Assembly (NCBI GenBank): GCA_965230485.1
Contig: CBDDLA010000001.1
Coordinates: 1,984,001-2,048,000 of the forward strand
Direction: 5' to 3'
Origin: Putridiphycobacter sp965230485
GTDB lineage: Bacteria > Bacteroidota > Bacteroidia > Flavobacteriales_D > Crocinitomicaceae
Length of the DNA: 64,000 nucleotides
Shown here piece after piece: positions 26,404 to 37,000 of the stretch; positions within the stretch are counted from its first letter, which is position 1; every line of letters starts with the position of its first letter. Below the pieces are notes generated by a model. It had not been told where the DNA came from, did not search any database, and saw only the letters and a program-made list of their open reading frames with translations. The position numbers and the translations under genes are program-made.

Positions 26404-28086
26404 TTAAAACGTAGTAGTGAACGAAAAGGTTAGTCCATTTGTGGCAGGTACTTCTCTACAAACACCTCCAATACAAAAAATACCTGCTCTTTGTTTTCCA
26501 TATGATACCATAAAGCGTGATGCATCCATGGTATAACCAAATGATCCAAATGGGTAATTTTGCCTTTTGGCTTCATCGGGATTACCGTAATTGGACTGAT
26601 TTAAGACTGCTACAAACCAATGGGGTGATACTGTATATTCTAATAAAAAAGTAGCCCAATTCCCTTTATCTTGTTGTGTAAATAAGGTTTGTACCTCTGC
26701 CCTAATACTATGTTTTCTATTTATTTTGAATGCACCATCTAAAACAATAATATCAGATGTTACATAACCTTTTGCATCTTTCGTTACCTCATTCACATCA
26801 TTATTGAATATGAAGTGAAAGTAAGAAGCTGTTAACTTAAAGCGTTTACTAAATTTTCTTTTTATTTCAACATTAAAATCAAAATGATAAAGGCTGTCGC
26901 TCTTATCAAACATTCTGCCATCATAAGAAATTCTATCTCTATTAAAATTATCGGTTGAGTGTCTCAACGGCATAAATACCGTTGCTATATTTAAATTAAT
27001 GTCAGTTCCATACTTGCCTCCTAAAGCTGTTTTTCTAGGAATTTTATATAAAAAATCAAATTGATAAGCTACTTCTCCTGCAGGCTGAGAAGCATAAGGA
27101 TAAAGGGTTGCAGCTAAATTGTACGTATGATTTTTTGTTAGTGCAGGCAAGAACCCAATCATTAATTGATTTCCTGTTATGGTTCTGTCAGCTCTAAAAA
27201 ACATATTATCAATTGATTTAGCAGATAACAAAAGCGCAAGACCTTTCTGAGAGTAACCAACATTAACAATAGCACCATGCCCAGGATTATATACGTATCC
27301 ATTGTTTTCAGAAGGATCATTCATTTTATGAATGAACTCTCCATTGATATAAAAATCTTTATACTTTATATCTAAACGACCACCATAGGCTGCCACATTT
27401 TTAGGAATCACTAAAGTATCGTTACTACCACCTTGGTATCTGCTCACAAAATTACCTCCTGCTATTACTTTTAACTTAGAAGATTCAAACTTTTTAAAAA
27501 CTTGATTTAAAGAAACCTCTCCATCAATACCCCTTATAATTCCCTCAGCTAGATTAACTCTTCCCTCATCAAAATTATATCTCATTTTTCCAAAGATTCC
27601 TTTGACGTTAATTCCCTTTATTGGTTGAAATTTTATTCTCGCCCCATCCATAGCATTATCAAGCCCAATCGCTCGTTCTTCATATGAACGAAATATTAGG
27701 CCGCTTCCAAATTGTTCGAAAAAATTCCCCGCAGTGACAGATAATTTATCTGTATTGTATTCTACAAAACGATAACCCAAACCTGTACCTGAATAAAACG
27801 CAGGATAACCCGCAACACTTGGTAAATAGCTTTCTAATCTAATTCCTGCTCTAAAATTTCTTAGTGAATAATTAATATTAGCGTATGAATTAATGACTGC
27901 TTTTTGTTCAGGGGCAAATGCTTCTATGGTGGAATCACTTTGGAGGTATTGAAAAATACTCTCCACATTTCCAGTTACAGTAGGTGCATTAAAATCCAAC
28001 TGACCATATAAAGCAGGGCCAAACAATAATATCAAAAAGCCGAAAACACCCCTTTTCAAATGCAAAGATAGATAGTCAAGATTCAT
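26404..28086 (-). CDS. DUF6029 family outer-membrane barrel protein
   Basis: The 560-residue protein has a signal peptide (about 1-28, ending ALYG). Many alternating beta strands follow, with periplasmic-turn and long-loop spacing expected for an outer-membrane barrel, finishing in the strand NGLTFSFTTTF with a C-terminal Phe, the classical barrel insertion signal. SYANINYSLRNFRAGIRLES and the GNFFEQFGSGLIFRSYEER region correspond to the Bacteroidota-specific DUF6029 family. Its function is not established. It lies 6 bases after the TlpA-like thioredoxin and 10 before the Omp28 lipoprotein, so the three are almost certainly one transcription unit and may form an envelope complex. Confidence 0.85.
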   Translation of the reverse strand: MNLDYLSLHLKRGVFGFLILLFGPALYGQLDFNAPTVTGNVESIFQYLQSDSTIEAFAPEQKAVINSYANINYSLRNFRAGIRLESYLPSVAGYPAFYSGTGLGYRFVEYNTDKLSVTAGNFFEQFGSGLIFRSYEERAIGLDNAMDGARIKFQPIKGINVKGIFGKMRYNFDEGRVNLAEGIIRGIDGEVSLNQVFKKFESSKLKVIAGGNFVSRYQGGSNDTLVIPKNVAAYGGRLDIKYKDFYINGEFIHKMNDPSENNGYVYNPGHGAIVNVGYSQKGLALLLSAKSIDNMFFRADRTITGNQLMIGFLPALTKNHTYNLAATLYPYASQPAGEVAYQFDFLYKIPRKTALGGKYGTDINLNIATVFMPLRHSTDNFNRDRISYDGRMFDKSDSLYHFDFNVEIKRKFSKRFKLTASYFHFIFNNDVNEVTKDAKGYVTSDIIVLDGAFKINRKHSIRAEVQTLFTQQDKGNWATFLLEYTVSPHWFVAVLNQSNYGNPDEAKRQNYPFGSFGYTMDASRFMVSYGKQRAGIFCIGGVCREVPATNGLTFSFTTTF

Positions 28087-28092
28087 AGAGTA

Positions 28093-28608
28093 TTATTGGG
28101 TCAATTCAAGAATGTGATCATACAAGGCCTCTTCATCTCCTGGCACATAACCACTATGCGAGTAAACTATTTTTCCATCTTTATCTACTAAAAAGGTATG
28201 AGGTACATTGTTTACACCCAACGCTCTTTTAAAATCACCATTCACGTCCATCCAAATATCGTAATCCCAAGCTGCTGAATTGATGTATGGTTTTACCATA
28301 TTTTTGGTTCGTTCATTATCAATTGAAACCGCAATTAATTTAACGCCTGTCTCATCTTGCCAATCCAAATACATCTCATTAATTGTATTTAATTCTAACT
28401 TACATGGTTTGCACCAGGTAGCCCAAAATGAAATAATGATTGGTTTACCATTGTTTGACATTTCAGCCGTATTAATAACATTGCCTTCAACATCTGTAAT
28501 TTTAACAGACGGAATTGACTTACCTTCAGTATCTTGATCACTAACAACATTCATAAAGGAAAATCCGATTCCTGCCGAAATTGCAATTGCATAAAATATT
28601 TTTTTCAT
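28093..28608 (-). CDS. TlpA-like thioredoxin family protein
   Basis: The 171-residue protein has an N-terminal hydrophobic export signal (about 1-22). Its thioredoxin-fold domain has the active site FWATWCKPCK (C66-x-x-C69) preceded by KPIIISFWATW, and a cis-proline region NNVPHTFLVDKDGK near 133-146. TlpA/ResA-like enzymes reduce disulfides of specific envelope proteins. It is the first gene of the operon that continues with a DUF6029 barrel and an Omp28 lipoprotein. Since Omp28 itself carries a CxxC on a thioredoxin-like fold, the two may form an electron relay or reductase-substrate pair (inference). Confidence 0.93.
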   Translation of the reverse strand: MKKIFYAIAISAGIGFSFMNVVSDQDTEGKSIPSVKITDVEGNVINTAEMSNNGKPIIISFWATWCKPCKLELNTINEMYLDWQDETGVKLIAVSIDNERTKNMVKPYINSAAWDYDIWMDVNGDFKRALGVNNVPHTFLVDKDGKIVYSHSGYVPGDEEALYDHILELTQ

Positions 28609-28922
28609 CTTTTTAGTTTTTAATTTACAATGTTAAGCCCAAATATCAGACCAAATCAATAGAATCTACAAAATTAGAAAAATTTAGCCCATTATGTAAT
28701 TTATTATTAAAGATATTATTGATATCCCAAAAGGCACCAAGGTTTAAAGGTAAGGTATAAATGATCAGACAGCACATTAAACTGAAATTAATCACTGTTA
28801 GACCTAAAAAACAACACCTTCTAACTGTTGGATTCCTAAAATAGACAATAATAAGTTTTCAATGTACTTTTAGCGTAAAATCACTATTTTTTTTGTATTT
28901 TTGTTAAAAGAATATACAATTT
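28609..28922. other. Divergent intergenic region with promoter and short repeats
   Basis: This 314-base gap lies between divergently transcribed genes. It holds a candidate plus-strand -7 box (28896-28903), a pair of direct repeats ACTGTTAGA (28794-28802) and ACTGTTGGA (28824-28832), and an overlapping inverted pair GTTAGA/TCTAAC (28797-28802 and 28820-28825). No ORF with protein-like composition or tRNA was seen. Confidence 0.5.
28896..28903 (+). promoter_or_regulatory. Candidate -7 element for the small T9SS protein gene
   Basis: TATTTTTG matches TAnnTTTG 19 bases before the ATG at 28923. A TTTTAG sequence about 22 bases upstream is a poor match for the -33 box. Confidence 0.45.
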
Positions 28923-29648
28923 ATGAAATCAATACTACTCACTTTATCTCTTATACTCATAAGCACACTTTCATTGGCTCAAAGTGTTGAAATTTACAAG
29001 GAAGGTTATACAACTGATATTTCAGGCACTACTGTTAGCGGTTCAGGTGATTCGTTCGAAATGAAATATTACATGGATTTTAAAAATACAAGTGGCTCTA
29101 CCCAAACTTTTACATTAGAAAGAAAAAAGATGGAAGTTGTTGCTGGAGTCGGTGATTATCTGTGTTGGGGTGCTTCTTTAGTTGAGGGAGCTTGTTATCC
29201 TGAAGAAATAGTAACACCTGAGGATCCATTTATTACGCCTTTAGAAGTTACTTTAGAAAATGATTCAATGGGTATTATCTGGTCTTATCATATCCCTAAT
29301 AATGTCTCTGGAAATAACACATACAGATACTATGTTGTAGCTAATGGTGCCCCAGTTGATTCGGTTGATGTCAATTATAGCTATACACTTTCTGTTCAAT
29401 CTCAGAAACCTGCAACTGTCAATGTGTTCCCAAATCCAGCCAATCATGTTTTAAATGTTAACATAGAGCACATGAGCAGCAATAGCTCTATCTCAATTTA
29501 TGACATTACAGGTAAAGTGGTTTTAAACTCTCCAATTATCAATGGAAACAACCAACTAAATGTTGAAGACTTAAACGCTGGCGTGTACTTTTATGCCATT
29601 AGAAATAATAAAGATATTATTGAAACAAAAAAATTATTGATTTTATAG
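28923..29648 (+). CDS. Small secreted protein with T9SS type A sorting domain
   Basis: The 241-residue protein has a signal peptide (1-19, ending SLAQ). A single beta-sandwich-like domain (about 20-150) contains two cysteines (LCWGAS and EGACYPEE) that could form a disulfide. The C-terminal sorting domain (about 160-241) starts ATVNVFPNPANHVLNV, continues ISIYDITGKVVL and LNAGVYFYAI, and ends KKLLIL, the T9SS type A pattern. It is therefore likely exported and surface-attached or released. The passenger domain was not recognised. It is monocistronic, with a promoter and a strong terminator of its own. Confidence 0.88.
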   Translation: MKSILLTLSLILISTLSLAQSVEIYKEGYTTDISGTTVSGSGDSFEMKYYMDFKNTSGSTQTFTLERKKMEVVAGVGDYLCWGASLVEGACYPEEIVTPEDPFITPLEVTLENDSMGIIWSYHIPNNVSGNNTYRYYVVANGAPVDSVDVNYSYTLSVQSQKPATVNVFPNPANHVLNVNIEHMSSNSSISIYDITGKVVLNSPIINGNNQLNVEDLNAGVYFYAIRNNKDIIETKKLLIL

Positions 29649-29671
29649 TTCAAAGAGATCATATATACATC

Positions 29672-29702
29672 AAAAGGGGGCTAAACATTAGCCCCCTTTT
29701 TT
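29672..29702. terminator. Bidirectional intrinsic terminator between convergent genes
   Basis: AAAAGGGGGCTAA and TTAGCCCCCTTTT form a 13-base perfect stem around a 3-base loop, flanked by A- and T-runs. It follows the T9SS gene on the plus strand and contains the stop codon of the sirtuin gene (29681-29683) on the minus strand, so it can serve both. Confidence 0.88.
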
Positions 29703-30370
29703 GTGATAAGTTCTTTTACTACAGTCTGAACGCCTATTGACGCTTTCATTTTAAAGTGGTCAAATTTAACTTTCTGCTCTACTTCATTTGGATCAATTAG
29801 AATTAATTGGCATTTGGGTTTAGTATAGTGAATTAAATTAGCTGCTGGGTAAACTTGTAAAGAAGTGCCTACTACAATCAACACATCTGCGCTCTCAACA
29901 ATTCCAATTGCATCCTCTAAAGCTGGGACTTGTTCTCCAAACCAAACCACATGTGGTCTTAATTGAATACCATTGTTCCCATTTTGTCCAAGTTCAATAT
30001 CGTTAATTACGTCAACATAATTTGTGTCATGTTCATAGGTTTTGGCTTTGAAAATTTCACCATGTAAATGTAATACCGAACTTGAACCTGCCCGTTCATG
30101 CAAATCGTCAATATTTTGAGTGATAATGTCAACCTTAAAATACTTTTCTAATTCTACCAAAGCTTCGTGACCCTGATTTGGTTTTGCCGCTCTAACCTCT
30201 GCTCTTCTTTTATTATAAAATTCTAATACTAATCTTGGATTTCTTTTCCAAGCCTCGGGAGTCGCTACATCTTCAATCTTATGTTTAGCCCATAAACCTT
30301 CTGAATCTCTAAAGGTACCAAGTCCACTTTCAGCGCTCACTCCTGCACCAGATAAAACAGCAATCTTCAT
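29681..30370 (-). CDS. cobB: Sir2 family NAD-dependent protein deacylase lacking zinc cysteines
   Basis: The 229-residue sirtuin has the NAD-binding motif GAGVSAESGLGTFR (8-21), TQNIDDLHERAG (84-95), the catalytic His in LHLHGE (H103), and VVGTSLQVYPAA. Y52 and R55 in FYNKRR correspond to the Tyr-x-x-Arg pair that gives SIRT5/CobB-type enzymes their preference for succinyl and malonyl lysine. The usual four zinc-binding cysteines between HGE and the GTS block are absent: the whole protein has a single cysteine, near the C-terminus. It is probably a cytoplasmic desuccinylase or deacetylase with an altered small domain. It is alone on its strand, with a shared terminator. Confidence 0.92.
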   Translation of the reverse strand: MKIAVLSGAGVSAESGLGTFRDSEGLWAKHKIEDVATPEAWKRNPRLVLEFYNKRRAEVRAAKPNQGHEALVELEKYFKVDIITQNIDDLHERAGSSSVLHLHGEIFKAKTYEHDTNYVDVINDIELGQNGNNGIQLRPHVVWFGEQVPALEDAIGIVESADVLIVVGTSLQVYPAANLIHYTKPKCQLILIDPNEVEQKVKFDHFKMKASIGVQTVVKELITKKGANV

Positions 30371-30451
30371 ATTTTAAAATAATAAAATCAAAAAGTAAGG
30401 AAATAATTCTAGTCAATCATCATTTATTACCAAATAAGGTAATTTCAAGTC

Positions 30452-30459
30452 TATATTTG
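30452..30459 (+). promoter_or_regulatory. Candidate -7 element for the large barrel gene
   Basis: TATATTTG matches TAnnTTTG and lies 22 bases before the proposed TTG start at 30482. No convincing -33 TTG is seen at the ideal distance. Confidence 0.4.
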
Positions 30460-30481
30460 CGTTTAAAAGAAAATCCTGTAT

Positions 30482-33400
30482 TTGAGCTCATATTTAAAAT
30501 ATATCATTTTCACTGTATTTGGAGTCATTCAATATCATGGATTCGCGCAGTTGGATAAAAAAGAAATGATTTTTCAGTATCCGAAAAATGACACATTAAT
30601 TATAGATAGCATATCGGTGCTTGAATTTGGACTAAATGTTTTTTTTGATGGAATCCCTCTAGAAAAAGAAAAGTATACGTTAAATACATTTAAATCGCAG
30701 CTCATATTTTCTGGGCATCAGGGAAAAAAACCCGAAAAGATTAAAGTCAGTTTTTACAATACACCATTAAATTTAAACCAAAGTTTTATTCGCAAATCGG
30801 ATTCAATTATATTCACTTCTTCCGACTCGTTGTACCAATCAAAATTATTTAGCATTGAAACCAACAATAATGAATTCGACTTTTTTTCTGAATCTCAATT
30901 AAGCAAACAAGGCAGTATCTCTAGGGGTGTTTCAGTTGGCAATGCTCAAAACCTGTCATTTCAATCTACACTCAACCTGCAACTTAATGGTAAAATTGGT
31001 CCTGATTTGTTTATTAAAGGTTCAATTTCTGATGATAACATTCCCTTCCAACCTGATGGGAACACACAGAAGCTTCAAGAGTTTGATCAGGTATTTTTAG
31101 AAATATATAATGACGACTTTTCAGTAACAGGGGGTGACTTTTGGCTAAGGAAACCTGAAGGCTATTTTCTCAATTATCAGAAAAGGAGTCAGGGGTTATC
31201 TTTAGGGTTTAAGCATGGCAGCAATGCTAAATCTAATCCAATTATTACCCATAAAGTAAGTGGTGCTTTTTCAAGAGGTAAATTTGCGAGAAATATAGTT
31301 CAGGGCATTGAGGGTAATCAGGGTGCATACCGACTTTTTGGAGCAGAAAACGAACAAAATATTATCATTTTAGCTGGAACTGAAAAAGTATACATTGATG
31401 GTATTTTATTACAAAGGGGGCAAGCTTTCGATTACACAATTGATTACAATGGTGCAGAAATTACTTTTACGGCTAATCAACTAATTACCAAAGATAAAAG
31501 AATCATAGTAGAATTTCAATACTCTGATTTGAACTATGCCAGAAGCCTGCTAGTATATAATACAACCATAAAAGCAAAGAATTACGAAGTATGGGGTAAT
31601 ATTTACAATGAACAAGATGCTAAAAATCAACCCATTCAGCAAAGTCTTAATCTTGAACAAAAAAACACCCTAAGTTTGGTGGGAGATAATATTGAGCAAT
31701 CTTTTATCAGCAGTATTATTCCAACAGAATTCATTGAGAATAATTTACATTACTATTTAGTAGACTCCCTTTCGCTTGGAATTGATTCTATCTTGGTTTT
31801 CACTAACAATCCTGACAGTGCAATGTATAGGGCAACTTTTGCTTTTGTTGGCAAAAATAATGGCAATTACATCATTGATCGATACACCGCAAATGGCAAA
31901 ATTTATAAATGGATAGCACCAATTGAAGGAACGCCTCGAGGGGAATATGAACCAGTTCAACTATTAGTACCTCCTAAGCAGAACCAAATGATAAATATTG
32001 GTGGTAGATATCGATTTAATGATCAGACAAGTTCTGAAATAGAGTTGGCGTATTCAAAAAACGATCAAAATACATTTTCGAAATTAGATCAAGATGACGA
32101 CAAAGGTTATGGTTTAAAATGGGCATTAGAAAATAGCAGACCACTTAACGCTGATAACAGAAGCATTTTGGGTAAGGCAAATTTTGAATTCAACACTAAA
32201 AACTTCGTTCCAATTCAATGGTTTAGATCTGCTGAATTTGATAGGGATTGGAATGTAAGGCAAAAAAACTATGAGGGCGATCAATACATCTCTTCTTTTG
32301 AACTAGCTTATCAACATAATCTGAACTCTAAATTACGGTATTCAATCAACCAATTAACTTGGGGAAACGATTATTCAGGCTGGAAAAATGACATCAACCT
32401 CAACATCAATAATGCATCTTACCTCATCAAATTTGACGGTAATTACCTTGTATCAAATGGTCTGGAAAATTCAAATTATTCAAGACATCAATCGCGATTA
32501 GTTAAAAAATTTAAAACGGTTAAAATTGGACTAACAGATATTTTTGAAAGAAATAAAATCAGTGATATTGATGGGATTCTTTCACCTACCTCATTTCAAT
32601 TTTATGATATTAAATCATATCTTTCAATAGGCGATAGCAGTAAAAACTATCAAGAAATATACTATCAACAACGTCACGACTGGTTTTCAGATTCAGTATC
32701 GCTCAAACATGCTGCTCGTGCAGATAATTTTGGTATAACCAGCCAATTTCTGAAGCAGAAAGCACATCAACTAAAAATCAATCTTAATTACAGAGTTCTT
32801 GAAATCATAGATACTTCATTAATTGACCAAAATCCGGAGCAAACTATTCTTGGAAGGATTGAGCAAAATCTTTTTTTATTAAAAGGATTTCTAACAAGTC
32901 GTGTTTTTTATGAATTAAATTCTGGGCTCGAGTTAAAAAGAGATTTCGTTTACATACAAGTAAACAATGGACAAGGCATTTATACCTGGATTGATTATAA
33001 TGAGGATGGCATAAAAGATATTGGGGAATTTGAGATTGCTCAATTTGCAGATCAAGCCGAATACATTAGAGTGAATATTGCTACGACAGATTTTGTAAGA
33101 ACGTATGGAAATCAGTTTTCGCAAACCATTTTTATAAAGCCCGAAAGGCTCTGGAGAAATCAGAATGGCATGAAAGGTTTTATTGCGAAGTTAAGCAATC
33201 AAACAAATTATAATATCAATAGAAAAACAAGCTACGAAGACGGTTTTTCAGCCCTAAACCCTTTTAATTATAATATTTCAGATACAAGCTTAATAAATAG
33301 CCTATCCACCCTCAGAAATACTTTATATTATAATAGGTTAAATCCAGTATTTGGGTTGGAATACAACTATCAAATTAACAGTGCTAAAAACCTATTATCT

Positions 33401-33943
33401 AATGGGTTTGATGCTAATAACAGGACATTGCAAAGCGTTAAATTACGGTGGAATATTTCTAAAATTTTTAACGTTAAACTGGAATACAATAATAGCAACA
33501 GAATATCATCTAGCGATTACGCAAGTAATAGAAATTATAATTATCAATCCCAACTTGGTGATATTATTCTAGCATATCAGTCAAACACTTCATATCGTTT
33601 TGAAATTAATAGTCAATATGTGACAAAAGTCAATAACTCTGATCTTAATGAAGAAGCAAATATTTTTAAATTGGGCGGACAAGTAAGAATAAATCAAGCC
33701 AAAAAAGGTAGCTTTTCGGCTAATTTTTCAGCTAATTTTATCCAGTATAATGCAGATGAAAACACACCTTTAGCGTTTGAGCTTCTCGAATCACTAAAGT
33801 CAGGCACTAACTATATTTGGGGAGTTACCTATCAAAGAAAAATTGCGAATAATCTCCAGCTAAACTTCAATTATAATGGTCGAAAATCTGAAGAAATTCA
33901 AAGTATTCATTCTGGAGGAATGGAATTAAGGGCTTTTTTCTAA
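30482..33943 (+). CDS. Large predicted outer-membrane beta-barrel protein, unknown family
   Basis: The 1153-residue product begins at a TTG; the in-frame stop at 30464-30466 leaves no upstream ATG, and the signal peptide (about 1-22, ending HGFAQ) needs this start. Residues 23-130 form a Bacteroidota-type N-terminal plug or Ig-like region. From about 140 onwards there are dozens of amphipathic strands (LQLNGKIGPDLFIKGSISD, RYSINQLTWGNDYSG) separated by charged loops. The chain ends SGGMELRAFF with a terminal Phe, the barrel signal. ISRGVSVGNAQNLSFQS is characteristic of a large uncharacterised outer-membrane family I recall from Bacteroidota. It has no TonB box or plug domain, so it is not a standard SusC receptor. 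Confidence 0.7.
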   Translation: MSSYLKYIIFTVFGVIQYHGFAQLDKKEMIFQYPKNDTLIIDSISVLEFGLNVFFDGIPLEKEKYTLNTFKSQLIFSGHQGKKPEKIKVSFYNTPLNLNQSFIRKSDSIIFTSSDSLYQSKLFSIETNNNEFDFFSESQLSKQGSISRGVSVGNAQNLSFQSTLNLQLNGKIGPDLFIKGSISDDNIPFQPDGNTQKLQEFDQVFLEIYNDDFSVTGGDFWLRKPEGYFLNYQKRSQGLSLGFKHGSNAKSNPIITHKVSGAFSRGKFARNIVQGIEGNQGAYRLFGAENEQNIIILAGTEKVYIDGILLQRGQAFDYTIDYNGAEITFTANQLITKDKRIIVEFQYSDLNYARSLLVYNTTIKAKNYEVWGNIYNEQDAKNQPIQQSLNLEQKNTLSLVGDNIEQSFISSIIPTEFIENNLHYYLVDSLSLGIDSILVFTNNPDSAMYRATFAFVGKNNGNYIIDRYTANGKIYKWIAPIEGTPRGEYEPVQLLVPPKQNQMINIGGRYRFNDQTSSEIELAYSKNDQNTFSKLDQDDDKGYGLKWALENSRPLNADNRSILGKANFEFNTKNFVPIQWFRSAEFDRDWNVRQKNYEGDQYISSFELAYQHNLNSKLRYSINQLTWGNDYSGWKNDINLNINNASYLIKFDGNYLVSNGLENSNYSRHQSRLVKKFKTVKIGLTDIFERNKISDIDGILSPTSFQFYDIKSYLSIGDSSKNYQEIYYQQRHDWFSDSVSLKHAARADNFGITSQFLKQKAHQLKINLNYRVLEIIDTSLIDQNPEQTILGRIEQNLFLLKGFLTSRVFYELNSGLELKRDFVYIQVNNGQGIYTWIDYNEDGIKDIGEFEIAQFADQAEYIRVNIATTDFVRTYGNQFSQTIFIKPERLWRNQNGMKGFIAKLSNQTNYNINRKTSYEDGFSALNPFNYNISDTSLINSLSTLRNTLYYNRLNPVFGLEYNYQINSAKNLLSNGFDANNRTLQSVKLRWNISKIFNVKLEYNNSNRISSSDYASNRNYNYQSQLGDIILAYQSNTSYRFEINSQYVTKVNNSDLNEEANIFKLGGQVRINQAKKGSFSANFSANFIQYNADENTPLAFELLESLKSGTNYIWGVTYQRKIANNLQLNFNYNGRKSEEIQSIHSGGMELRAFF

Positions 33944-34017
33944 ATTTTTAACGCCATTCCTATTAAAAGATCTGTATATTTTTTATACCTTTATTAGTGC
34001 TAATTTAGAAAAATAAC

Positions 34018-37000
34018 ATGAAATTTTTATTCCCATCTTTACTTTTTGCTATTCTGTTAAACGTAGCTTGTTCTAATCATAAAAATGATAAAACGGAGAA
34101 CGAAAGTGAAGTAATTGTGCCGAAAGAAACTATGTATTTTGAGCGCTTAAGCCCAAGTATTACTGGCATTGACTTTGAAAATAAAATTATAGAAAATGAT
34201 ACGTTCAACTTCTTTACATTCGAATACATTTATAATGGTGGTGGTGTAGCCGTTGGAGACATTAACAATGATGGGCTAGAAGACATTTATTTTACTGGAA
34301 ACCAGGTGAAGGATAAACTATACTTGAATAAAGGTAATTTAAAGTTTGAAGATATTACTGAAACCGCTATTGGTGATTTAGCGGATGAAGGATGGCATAC
34401 CGGTGTAAGTATGATAGATATTAATAGTGATGGATATATAGATATTTATGTCTCCAGATCAGGCATAAAAGAAGAAGCTGAGATTCAAAGCAATTTACTT
34501 TTCATCAATAATAAAGACAATACTTTCTCAGAACAGGGAAAAGAATATGGTGTTGACATTAATAGAAAAACAACACACTCCGCTTTTTTTGACTTTGATA
34601 ACGACAATGATTTAGATTTATATGTAATGAATCATCCCAATCAAGACCTTACAGGGAAGAAAAAAACTGTTTTCGCTATTAACCAAATGATTAAAAAGGG
34701 CAGTACTTCAGGAGATGTTTTACTTGAAAATGTGGATGGTAAATTTGTTGACATAACCGCTAAAGCAGGATTGAAAAATCACGCATATGGTTTAGGAATT
34801 GCCATTTCAGATCTTAACAATGATGGCTACGAAGACCTTTATATATCAAGCGACTACATGGCTCCGGACTTTGTATATATCAATAATGGAGATGGTACTT
34901 TTACAGATCAATCACTAACACAGCTTCAGCATATGTCAAATTATTCAATGGGTAATGACGTTGCTGATTTTAATAATGATGGTTTGCCTGATATTTTAAC
35001 TGTAGATATGGCTAGTGAAGACCATGTTAGATCGAAAAAGAATATGGGAGGTATGAGTACAGAAAAATTTTGGCAAACCGTAAATGTAGGCTACCACTTT
35101 CAGTTTATGTTCAATGCACTTCACTTAAATAATGGCAATGGTACATTTTCTGAAATTGCCGGGCTAGCAGGAATTGCCAAGACAGATTGGAGTTGGGCAC
35201 CTCTTTTTGCCGATTTTGATAATGATGGTTATAAAGATTTATTTATTTCTAATGGTTATAGAAGAGATTCAAGAGATAACGATTATATAAGATTTTTAAA
35301 TTCCAATGAGGCTGCATCAAAAAGTTTAAATGAAAAATTAGACCTGATGCCTGCTACCAAAATTCAAAATTATATTTACAGAAATACAGGTGACCTTCAT
35401 TTCGAAAAGAAAATGAAAGAATGGAAAATGGACTTCCCGGTTAATTCTAATGGTGCCGCCTTTGCGGACTTTGATAAAGATGGTGATCTTGACCTGGTTA
35501 TTAATAATATGGATGAGGCGTCTATTATCATGGAAAATAAATTATCTTCCTCAAATAAATATTTATCTATAGATCTGAGAGGACCAAAAGGTAATCTAGG
35601 TGCACATGGTACCAAAGTGACAATTTTAACAAAAAATGGTATACAATTTCAAGAAATGCAAACCGCCAGGGGATATGATTCTTCAGTGGAACGGAAACTA
35701 CATTTTGGGTTAGGAGATGCCGATAAAATTGAAAAAATCGAGGTTGCCTGGCTTGACGGAACAAGAACTGTTCTAAAAGACATTAAAGCAAACCAGGTAT
35801 TGTCTATCAATTATTCTGACGCAAATAATTCATCAGAAAAGATCATTCAAAAGCCTGACCCAATCTTCAGAGATGACTCTGATAAATTTCCAGATATAGC
35901 TCATAGTGAACTTGCTGTTAATGATTTCCAAAATGAAGTCTTACTTCCAAATAAAATGTCACAATTAGGCCCTTTTCTTTCTAAAGGTGATGTCAATAAT
36001 GATGGTTTGGAAGATTTTTACTTGAGCGGATCATGTTATTTTACTGGTCAACTATTTTTGCAGACCAAAGATGGCAGTTTCAAGGAAAAAACTGGCCCTT
36101 GGAAGAAAAATAAAAATGTAGAAGAAATGGAATCGCTAATGTTTGATGTTGACATGGATGGCGATCTTGACCTTTACGTTGTAAGCGGGGGAAATGAAGT
36201 CAACATTAACTCTACTGATTTATTTGATCAATTATACATTAATGACGGTAAGGGCAATTTCACTAACGAAACGAAGAAACGACTCCCAAAAATGATGACT
36301 TCAGGGCAAAGTATTTCTGCAGGTGACATAAATGGAGATGGTTATTTAGATTTATTTTTAGGTGGACGTCAAACACCAGGGTATTATCCTTTTGCCCCTA
36401 GAAGCTACTTGCTATTAAACAGAAACGGTTCATTTGTGGACATTACCAACAATTCAAAAGATTTAATGGGACCAGGGTTAATTACCGCGAGCCTATTTGA
36501 TGATTTTGATAAGGATGGTGATTTAGATATAATCTGTGTTGGCGAATGGATGCCAATTTCATTTTTTGAAAATCAAAATAATAAATTCGTTAATGTTACC
36601 GAATCAAAAGGAACGTCAAAGGACATAGGTTGGTGGTACTCTTTAGAAAAAGGAGACTTTAATAATGATGGACAAATGGACTACATTGCTGGGAACCTAG
36701 GATGGAATAACAAATTTCACCCTTCACATGAGCATCCCTTAGAAATTTATTGTAATGATTTTGACAATTCAGGCACTTACGATATTGTTTTAGCAAAATA
36801 CCAGAATGATGTATGCTATCCTGTCAGAGGGCGTCAATGCAGCTCTGAACAGATGCCGTTTATTAGACAAAAATTTGGAAGTTACGCTGATTTTGCTGAA
36901 GCAAATTTGGAAAAACTGTATGGAGAAGATAATTTAGAAAATTCTCCTATTCATTATTCAGCTACCAATTTTTCTTCTTCTATTATACTTAATAACGGAA

